DNA from: Streptomyces sp. Tue6028
Lineage (GTDB): Bacteria > Actinomycetota > Actinomycetes > Streptomycetales > Streptomycetaceae
Assembly (NCBI RefSeq): GCF_002300165.1
Contig: NZ_MLCE01000013.1
Location: 124,001-188,000 of the forward strand
Reading direction: 5' to 3'
Length of the DNA: 64,000 nt
Of this stretch, positions 59,001 to 64,000 are shown piece after piece. The stretch's first letter is position 1. Each line of letters opens with the position of its first letter. Made by a program: the position numbers and the translations under genes. The notes beneath the pieces are model-generated. The model saw nothing but the letters and a program-made list of their open reading frames with translations. It was not told the origin of the DNA and searched no databases.

Positions 59001-60099
59001 CGACCTCGGCGACCTCGGTCCCGGCAGCCTCCTCCTCGGCGGCTTCCTCGGCCGCCTCCGCGGCCTCGGCGGCAGCCGCGGCGGCGGCCCGCTCCGGGGT
59101 CTGGAACATCGGCTCGGTGAACACGGGCGCCTGGAACACGGCGACGGCCGGACGCGCCGGACGCCGACCGCCCTCGTCGGTCTCCTCCTCCTTCGCCGCG
59201 GGCGCGGAGAAGCCACCGGCGGCCTTGCGAGTGGCGCGGCGGCGGGTGCGGCGCGGTCCGCCGTCCTCGGCCTGCGCGGCCTCGCCGTCGGTCACCTCGG
59301 CGGCCGTGGCCGGCGCGGTCTCGGCGACGGGCTCGGGTGTCTCGGCGCGCTCCTCGACGGCCCCGCCCTCGGGCGTGGCGGCGGGCGCGGAGACCCGGCG
59401 GGTGGCGCGCCGGCGCGTGGTGCGGCGGGGCGCGGCCTCCTCGGTCTCGGCGACGGGCTCGGCCGGGGCGGTCACCTGCGCCGCGGCGGTCTCGGCGGGC
59501 TCCACGGCCTCAGGCGTCTCCTCGGCCTCGGCGATCACGACGGCTTCGGTCTCCTTGGGCGCACCGGTGGGTGCGGAGGCGCGGCGGGTCGCACGACGGC
59601 GCGTACGCCCGGCTGGCGCGGCTTCCTCCGCCGCGGGGGCCGGGGCCTCTGCCACGGGCTCGGCTTCGGCGGTCACCGCTTCAGCGGCGGGCACGACGGT
59701 CTCAGCGGCCTCGGCGGCCTCGGCCGTCTCCACCGACGCGGGCGCACCGGCGGGCGCGGACGCCCGGCGGGTGGCCCGGCGGCGTGTGCGGCGCGGAGCC
59801 GTGTCCTCGGCGGAAGGGGTCTCGGTCTCGGCCGCCTCGGTGGCGGCCGGGATCTCCTCGGCGACGGCCTGCTCGGTCTCGACGGCCTCGGCGGTCTCTT
59901 CCTCCGCGAGTTCGTCGGCCGAGGCGACGGCCGGTATGGCCGGAGCGGTGGTCTCGGCCGCGGCCTCGGTGGCGGCGGCCGGGGGGCCCGCGGGGCGCGA
60001 CGCGGCGCGGCGACGGCGTCGCGGCGGCAGGGTGTCGCTGGGGGTGTCGTTGTTCTCGGAGCCCGTGGAGGGCTCAGCGGGTTCGGTCGGCTCAAGCAT
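56050..60099 (-). CDS. rne: Ribonuclease E/G (RNase ES) with long repeat-rich arms
   Basis: 1349 aa from ATG 60099 (MLEPTEPAEPSTGSENND), with GGGAG upstream. The frame extends 51 codons further upstream, but that sequence is not conserved. N-terminal ~610 residues are Ala/Glu/Pro-rich with four Arg blocks of the type RRTRRRATRRASAPAG. Then come the core S1 domain (VGNVYLGKVQNVLPSMEAAF), the RNase E fold with DNase-like Asp residues (VVVDVNTGKF, VVIDFIDM), and the Zn-link CVHC. The C-terminal ~370 residues hold more RRRATRR blocks and end in a Lys/Ala histone-H1-like tail (AKKATAKKAATKKTAAKK). It initiates mRNA decay and rRNA processing. The arms probably bind RNA and partner enzymes. Confidence 0.95.
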   Translation of the reverse strand: MLEPTEPAEPSTGSENNDTPSDTLPPRRRRRAASRPAGPPAAATEAAAETTAPAIPAVASADELAEEETAEAVETEQAVAEEIPAATEAAETETPSAEDTAPRRTRRRATRRASAPAGAPASVETAEAAEAAETVVPAAEAVTAEAEPVAEAPAPAAEEAAPAGRTRRRATRRASAPTGAPKETEAVVIAEAEETPEAVEPAETAAAQVTAPAEPVAETEEAAPRRTTRRRATRRVSAPAATPEGGAVEERAETPEPVAETAPATAAEVTDGEAAQAEDGGPRRTRRRATRKAAGGFSAPAAKEEETDEGGRRPARPAVAVFQAPVFTEPMFQTPERAAAAAAAEAAEAAEEAAEEEAAGTEVAEVAEAAEESTGGRRRRRRRAVEDEPVTVPAAVDEAEEEPEEGAESAEDVVEGDEGEEESAGSRRRRRRGGRRRRRGESAEADGESADDEFAAEQAAQDAEDTAEQVEEDAEEADEREEAGGSGSSSSRRRRRRRRRAGDSGGEAEAGENDPERTVVKVREPRKKDEHPVDEVQSIKGSTRLEAKKQRRREGREQGRRRVPIITEAEFLARREAVERVMVVRQSGERTQIGVLEDNVLVEHYVNKEQSTSYVGNVYLGKVQNVLPSMEAAFIDIGKGRNAVLYAGEVNFEALGLANGPRRIETALKSGQSVLVQVTKDPIGHKGARLTSQVSLPGRYLVYVPEGSMTGISRKLPDTERARLKTILKKIVPEDAGVIVRTAAEGASEDELRRDVERLQAQWEDIQKKAKSGNAPTLLYGEPDMTVRVVRDIFNEDFSKVIVSGDEAWETIHGYVSHVAPDLADRLSKWTSEVDVFATYRIDEQLMKALDRKVWLPSGGSLVIDKTEAMVVVDVNTGKFTGQGGNLEETVTRNNLEAAEEIVRQLRLRDLGGIVVIDFIDMVLESNRDLVLRRLLECLGRDRTKHQVAEVTSLGLVQMTRKRVGQGLLESFSETCVHCNGRGVIVHMEQPSSAGGGGKRKKRGRGGAEQPHEHEHEAVAAETTEAAETVEAETEAEVAAEAAVPAALLAPEFAPDEELYSSAAEAEAAAGRGRSRRRATRRASAPAGAPRAEGRPSKRAERAERAAKSREAAESEPVAVEDPVVEAPQELVAEAPAVTEAPVVTEAAVVESVEDEAAPKGRTRRRATRKVSAPAGSPKASEEAVVTVTEPVAAPVAEPEAAAEPQPEPVAETAAEAPAESAAPARPRRRAVRKATAPTASQEAAVVVVPSAAAPAEETADAAEAVVAETEADEAEAPAAAKKAAARKTAKKATAKKAATKKTAAKKTAAKKATAKKATAKKAATKATSKKTAAAEQTLSAVTASTDEG

Positions 60100-60360
60100 G
60101 CGGGTGGATCTCCCGTCAGGCTCCCGGGCGCCGCGCCTGGTCCGGCGATGCCGGTGACGTCCGCGGCTCGCGCGATGCGCGGTGCCGCCGTCCGGGGCGC
60201 GGGCGCCGCACGGGAGCTCTCTGTGTCCTGTCTCGCCGGTTCCGTACACCATGTGTGCGTACGGCCTGGCGAAAGTCTTCTGGTCGGTGCGCTGCCCGAC
60301 CCAGGTGGCTCCCGGATTCGAGGGCGGCGCTACGACGTCCGTCCCTACGCGGGACCTTCC

Positions 60361-61137
60361 TTACGCCGGCGCCTTCGCGGCGGCAGCTGGGGCGGCCCCG
60401 GAGCGATCGGCTGGGGCGGCCGTGACTGCCTCGCGGTCGGGCGCGAGCGGGTCGGTCACCGTGCCGGTCTCTTCATCGAACAGCCCCTGCGCCAGCCTGG
60501 TCACCGCTGCGGGGACCGGCGGCGCCAGGTCGGCCACGGCGCGGAGACCGGACAGGACGTCGTCGGGTCGAACGGCAGGCGTCACGTGCCGAACAACCAG
60601 CCGCAGTATCGCACAGGGCTGGTCGGTCGGCCTATCAGCCTGGGGGGTGTGCGTCTCCAGGCTCGCGACGGCGGCGCGGGCGTCGAAGGTCCGCATGCCG
60701 TTCTTCGTCCTGCGCTGGACCTCGACGGTCTCGGCCGCGCGGAAGGCGCCGACGGCGCGCTCCGCCTCCTGAGGAACCACGCCGTCGAGGCGCAGCTCCC
60801 ACACGGAGGCGGTGAGCCGGTCGGCGAGGCCCGAGGTGCGGGCCTCGACGGCGTCGATGATGTCGAGCCCGTCGGGCAGCGACTCGTCGAGGAGCTCACG
60901 CAGGGTTTCCGGGTCGCGCGCCTCGGTGAGCGCGATCTCCAGGTACTCCGCCTCACTGCCGGTGCCGGTGGGTGCGGCATTGGCGTACGACACCTTCGGA
61001 TGCGGCGTGAACCCCGCCGAGTACGCCATGGGCACCTCGGCTCGGCGCAGCGCACGCTCGAAGGCGCGCTGGAAGTCACGGTGGCTGGTGAACCGGAGGC
61101 GGCCGCGCTTGGTGTAGCGCAGTCGGATGCGCTGCAC
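60361..61137 (-). CDS. DUF2344/TIGR03936 radical-SAM-associated protein
   Basis: 258 aa from GTG 61137 (M/VQRIRLRYTKRGRLRFTSHR). The family core RLRFTSHRDFQRAFERALRR and YSAGFTPHPKVSYANA is intact. In-frame codons upstream include a CTG at 61179 giving LGKRQPEGPPPAPAV; some relatives start with such an MGKRQPEGP segment, so the true start may be an unusual CTG. DUF2344 proteins usually partner a radical-SAM protein (TIGR03960) and are linked to RNase E loci, but the partner gene is not in this window. Function unknown. Confidence 0.88.
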   Translation of the reverse strand: MQRIRLRYTKRGRLRFTSHRDFQRAFERALRRAEVPMAYSAGFTPHPKVSYANAAPTGTGSEAEYLEIALTEARDPETLRELLDESLPDGLDIIDAVEARTSGLADRLTASVWELRLDGVVPQEAERAVGAFRAAETVEVQRRTKNGMRTFDARAAVASLETHTPQADRPTDQPCAILRLVVRHVTPAVRPDDVLSGLRAVADLAPPVPAAVTRLAQGLFDEETGTVTDPLAPDREAVTAAPADRSGAAPAAAAKAPA

Positions 61138-61185
61138 CGCGGGTGCGGGCGGCGGGCCTTCGGGCTGTCGCTTGCCCAGTGTCGT

Positions 61186-62352
61186 TCAGTCCTTCGTGAG
61201 AGCGGTCGTACTGCTACCTAGAGTACGTGTCTCACCGGCCGTCGGTTCCCGGCGGTCCACGGGCTGCGGCTCGTGGGGCGGACCGAAGAGCATCCGCCGG
61301 AAGTCGGCGCGGGCCTGCCGGGCGGAGTCCCGGGCGGCGGTCAGGGCCTGCCGGGTGGCCCGTCCGACGCTGCGTGCGGCCTCGGCCGCGGGCCGCAGCA
61401 CCAGGTCCCGCACGGCGTGCCCGACGGGCGTCAGCAGGGTCCGGTACACCCAGCGCACCGGCTCCACGAACGTCCACCGCAGGACCTTCGCGAGGAACCG
61501 GCCGACGGCGAGCGAGATGTGTCCGGCGACGCGCCAGGCGTGTCCGAGGGCCTCGCCGATCTCCCTGCCGATGACGGCGAGCACGCGTCCGACCGGCGCG
61601 AGCACCCATCGCCACAGCGCGAGCGCGGGCAGCACCAGGAGGATGCGGCCCGTCCAGTAGAACGCGGCGCCGACGCCGATGAAGATCATCCGTACGAGCC
61701 ACACGAGACCGCCCGCCAGCCAGGCGATCCCCTTGCCGACGGGGGTGAGGACCCACTCGTACAGCCACAGGGCCGGGACCACGACGAGGTACCGGACCAG
61801 CCAGGCGCCGGCGGTGTACAGCCCGAGGCCCACGGCGGCGAGGATCAGACCGACACCCCTGACCAGCCAGGCGATCGCCCGCCCGACCGGGGTGAGCAAC
61901 CGCGCGTAGACCCAGCCGAGCGCCGCCGCGATGCCGCCGAGGACCCAGGCGGCGGCCGCACCCACGCCCCGGGCCACCCAGGCGATCGCGTGCCCGACGG
62001 GTGTCAGCACGGTGCGGTACAGCCACACCGCGGGCACCACGAGCAGCACGTGACCGAGCCAGGCCAGCGCCCTGCCGAGCGGGACGAGGGCGTACCGCCA
62101 CAGCGTCACCCACGGCCAGACGAACACGGCCCACGCGGCCCAGGCGAGCGCCCGCCCCAGCGGGCGCAGCACGGTGTCCCGCAGAAACCTTCCGGCGACG
62201 ACGAGCGCGTCCCACGCCATCCGCACGGGTACGACGAGGACGAGCACCACGATCCGTACGGGAATGCGGATGGCGACGGCGAGGCACCCCTCGGGCTGCG
62301 GCCCTCGGGCCTGTGCAGGGGGCCGCTCAGCAGGCGTCTTTTCCCATTCCAT
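61186..62352 (-). CDS. Hydrophobic protein built from LTPVG-type repeats
   Basis: 388 aa from ATG 62352 (MEWEKTPAERPPAQ). Between residues ~30 and 320, seven copies of a motif of the type LTPVGxAIAWxxxG occur (conserved Pro at 64, 91, 118, 155, 204, 253 and 309), separated by Trp-, Val- and Leu-rich hydrophobic stretches. The last ~65 residues are charged. It looks like a polytopic or membrane-embedded repeat protein without known catalytic motif. I do not recognise a family. It lies just upstream of the DUF2344 gene on the same strand. Confidence 0.8.
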   Translation of the reverse strand: MEWEKTPAERPPAQARGPQPEGCLAVAIRIPVRIVVLVLVVPVRMAWDALVVAGRFLRDTVLRPLGRALAWAAWAVFVWPWVTLWRYALVPLGRALAWLGHVLLVVPAVWLYRTVLTPVGHAIAWVARGVGAAAAWVLGGIAAALGWVYARLLTPVGRAIAWLVRGVGLILAAVGLGLYTAGAWLVRYLVVVPALWLYEWVLTPVGKGIAWLAGGLVWLVRMIFIGVGAAFYWTGRILLVLPALALWRWVLAPVGRVLAVIGREIGEALGHAWRVAGHISLAVGRFLAKVLRWTFVEPVRWVYRTLLTPVGHAVRDLVLRPAAEAARSVGRATRQALTAARDSARQARADFRRMLFGPPHEPQPVDRREPTAGETRTLGSSTTALTKD

Positions 62353-62707
62353 ACCCGCGTAGACGCGTCAGGCGCCCGGATGGATGCGGTCCCGGGCGAT
62401 CCGGTACCGCGACATCCCTCTCTGATCACCGCTCGCCCCCAGGAAGCACACAGGCAAGGGACATGAGAGGGCGTCAACTGTCGCGCCTGCCCGGCATGCC
62501 GGGTCGCCGTGGTCCGGTGGGCGCCGGGGGCGGCTCGTTCCCGTCCGCGACCTGACCGCCATGTCGCCTCCGCGGAGGGGCCGTTGACACCGATCAGGCA
62601 GCACAAAGAGGGCGAAACGGGAACCCGCGGGCCAGTTGTGTGGATCGCCGGAAGTTCCAGGCACACTTTGCGTGTCGCAGTCCCGCCATCAAGAGGATGA
62701 TCCATTC

Positions 62708-63292
62708 ATGATTACGCTCACGAAGGAAGACGGCCCTGCGGACCTGGACGGAGTCACCCATCTGTCCATCGGGGTGTCCTGGGACCCCACCGCCGGCGCC
62801 AGCGGCGGGGTGGTCGGCATACTCCGTCGCAAGACCGGCACCGACCTCGACCTGATAGCCGTCGCCATGCAGGGATCCGACCCCGTGCGTCTGGCCGGCC
62901 TCGACTCGCTGGACCCCATGGGCAACGGCTCGCTGGTGCACAGCGGCGACAACCAGACCGGGCGCGGGGAGGGCGACGACGAAACGGTGACCGTCGAGTT
63001 CTCGCGCATCCCGCCCCAGATCACGTCGATCGTGTTCGTCGCGGCGGCGTTCAAGAAGGGCAGTTCCTTCCAGAAGGCGCGCAACATCAGCTTCAAGGTG
63101 TACGACGCCACCGGCGGCAGCACCCAGCAGGTCGCCGACATCTGGCCGAGCCTGCTCACGCAGGACAACGGCTGCGCCGTGGCCAAGGCCGTGCGGGCCG
63201 GCGGGAGCTGGAAGCTGGAAGTGATCAACGTGACGGGCAAGATCAAGCAGGGCGACGAGCACGCCCTGATGCGCTTCGCCATCAGCAAGTAG
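62708..63292 (+). CDS. TerD-family calcium-binding stress protein
   Basis: 194 aa from ATG 62708, with AGAGGA ten bases upstream. TerD fold: LSIGVSWDPT near the start, then the calcium loop SLVHSGDNQTGRGEGDDE, IVFVAAAF and FKVYDATGGS. TerD proteins bind Ca2+ and occur in tellurite-resistance, phage-defence-like and stress operons; Streptomyces carries many copies, several affecting development. No other ter gene is adjacent. Confidence 0.93.
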   Translation: MITLTKEDGPADLDGVTHLSIGVSWDPTAGASGGVVGILRRKTGTDLDLIAVAMQGSDPVRLAGLDSLDPMGNGSLVHSGDNQTGRGEGDDETVTVEFSRIPPQITSIVFVAAAFKKGSSFQKARNISFKVYDATGGSTQQVADIWPSLLTQDNGCAVAKAVRAGGSWKLEVINVTGKIKQGDEHALMRFAISK

Positions 63293-63428
63293 GACGCGGC
63301 CCCCTCGGCCCGGCTCTCGCGACGACACGTGATCCGGGCCCGGGGGCCGGTCCCGGCCCACTCCCCTCAGCCCGTACCCGGCACCCGGCGCCCTCTGTGC
63401 CCCGCGCCCAGCACGCCGCGCCCCACGG

Positions 63429-63512
63429 CCGGCGTCACACACGTCATACGACCGGCGTCACACACATCACACGACCGCCGTCACGCACGCCACACGACCG
63501 CCGTCACGCCCG
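63429..63512. repeat. 23-bp tandem repeat, about 3.6 copies
   Basis: Units start CCGGCGTCACACACGTCATA (63429), CCGGCGTCACACACATCACA (63452), CCGCCGTCACGCACGCCACA (63475) and CCGCCGTCACGCCCG (63498). The array runs from the terD-ATPase spacer into the 3' end of the ATPase gene (stop at 63504). Confidence 0.85.
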
Positions 63513-64000
63513 TCCCGCGGTCGCTCCCCCGACGACGCGCCGCGCGATGAGCTTGCCGAGCTCCCACAGCGCCAGCAGCACGAGCGGCGGCACCAGCGTC
63601 CACGCGAACTGCTCCAGGTCGAGCTCGGTGGTCCCCAGCAGCCGCCGGAAGGCGTCCATCTGAGTGACCAGCACGGCGAGGACGAACTCCACGAGCATCG
63701 CCCGGTTCATCTGCTTGCTGTCGAAGCTGGCCGTGGTCAGGACCGTCTCCGTCTCGCTGCGGCACTCCAGCGCGGCCACGATCAGACAGAGCGCGAAGGT
63801 CGTGAACGCCATCGACTGGCCGACGGCGACGCTGTCGAAGTGCGACTCGCCGAGCTTGATCAGGGCGAGCAGACCGATGGTGATCGCCAGCCCGGAGAGC
63901 CCGACCGTGATCATCACGCTCCGGGTCAGCACGGGCTCGCCCCGCGGTCGCGGCCGTCGCGCCATCAGTCCGGGACTCTGCTGGTCGAAGCCGAGCGCGA
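63504..64000 (-). CDS. P-type cation-transporting ATPase, C-terminal end only
   Basis: The 3' end of a gene that starts beyond 64000; about 165 codons are visible. The frame continues through SPGLMARRPRPRGEPVLTRS, the typical loop before the last helices of P-type ATPases, into about four hydrophobic helices (VMITVGLSGLAITIGLLAL, FTTFALCLIVAALECRS, FVLAVLVTQMDAFRRLLG, LVPPLVLLALWELGKLIA). These match the Cation_ATPase_C domain. The catalytic DKTG and hinge regions are outside the window, so the transported ion cannot be inferred. Confidence 0.85.
   Translation of the reverse strand, partial: ALGFDQQSPGLMARRPRPRGEPVLTRSVMITVGLSGLAITIGLLALIKLGESHFDSVAVGQSMAFTTFALCLIVAALECRSETETVLTTASFDSKQMNRAMLVEFVLAVLVTQMDAFRRLLGTTELDLEQFAWTLVPPLVLLALWELGKLIARRVVGGATAGRA

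Noticed and set aside
55984..61221. A 1745-codon plus-strand open frame across the rne region
   Set aside because: It is the antisense of Ala/Glu-rich rne codons in very GC-rich DNA; its product is low-complexity Gly/Leu/Arg, while the minus strand encodes an unmistakable RNase E.
63429..63512. CRISPR array
   Set aside because: Units are head-to-tail 23-bp repeats with no unique spacers and no cas genes.

Overview
The window is chromosomal DNA of a Streptomyces or a very close actinomycete. It is very GC-rich, uses many GTG starts, and carries a conserved core-gene run (lepA, rpsT, holA, comEC/comEA, leuS, nadD, rsfS, proA, proB, obg, rpmA, rplU, rne) in the order I associate with Streptomyces. 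No transposase, integrase, prophage, rRNA gene or CRISPR array was seen.

0-5.9 kb: a signalling locus. A truncated anti-sigma/ATPase-type gene runs off the left edge and is divergent from a large soluble hybrid histidine kinase with six near-identical 92-residue poly-HAMP units, followed by a response regulator with a coiled-coil tail. The layout resembles osaC-osaAB, the osmoadaptation locus of S. coelicolor. A 40-bp palindrome ends it.

5.9-22.5 kb: mostly minus-strand housekeeping: acyl-CoA ligase, lepA, (rpsT on plus), holA, an RraB-like small gene, NAT, comEC, comEA, degV, a coiled-coil membrane protein and leuS. leuS is preceded by a 12-codon leader peptide with three consecutive Leu codons and an intrinsic terminator, an attenuator layout.

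22.7-25.6 kb: a plus-strand two-gene electron-transfer module: a ferric-reductase-like di-heme membrane protein and a NuoF-like/ferredoxin fusion that lacks the usual NADH motif and one cluster cysteine.

25.7-30.1 kb: two identical tRNA-Ala(GGC) genes bracket a GT87 glycosyltransferase, two small zinc-ribbon genes (one frameshifted), an MFS exporter and its divergent XRE regulator.

30.2-41.0 kb: histidine phosphatase, rsfS, a degenerate LCP protein, nadD, small membrane proteins, an M48 peptidase, two related membrane proteins, proA, a hypothetical gene and proB. Several starts look leaderless (TANNNT, six bases, start codon).

41.1-49.5 kb: a cell-wall glycopolymer locus: polysaccharide pyruvyl transferase, GT2, a CDP-polyol phosphotransferase, a fused cytidylyltransferase-reductase of the CDP-ribitol type, and a sulfotransferase-like protein. 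Together they suggest a polyol-phosphate (teichoic-acid-like) wall polymer.

49.5-64 kb: Tat-exported PhoD, an FG-GAP protein, obg-rpmA-rplU, RNase E with a histone-like tail, a DUF2344 protein, a repeat-built hydrophobic protein, TerD, and the 3' end of a P-type ATPase that runs off the right edge.
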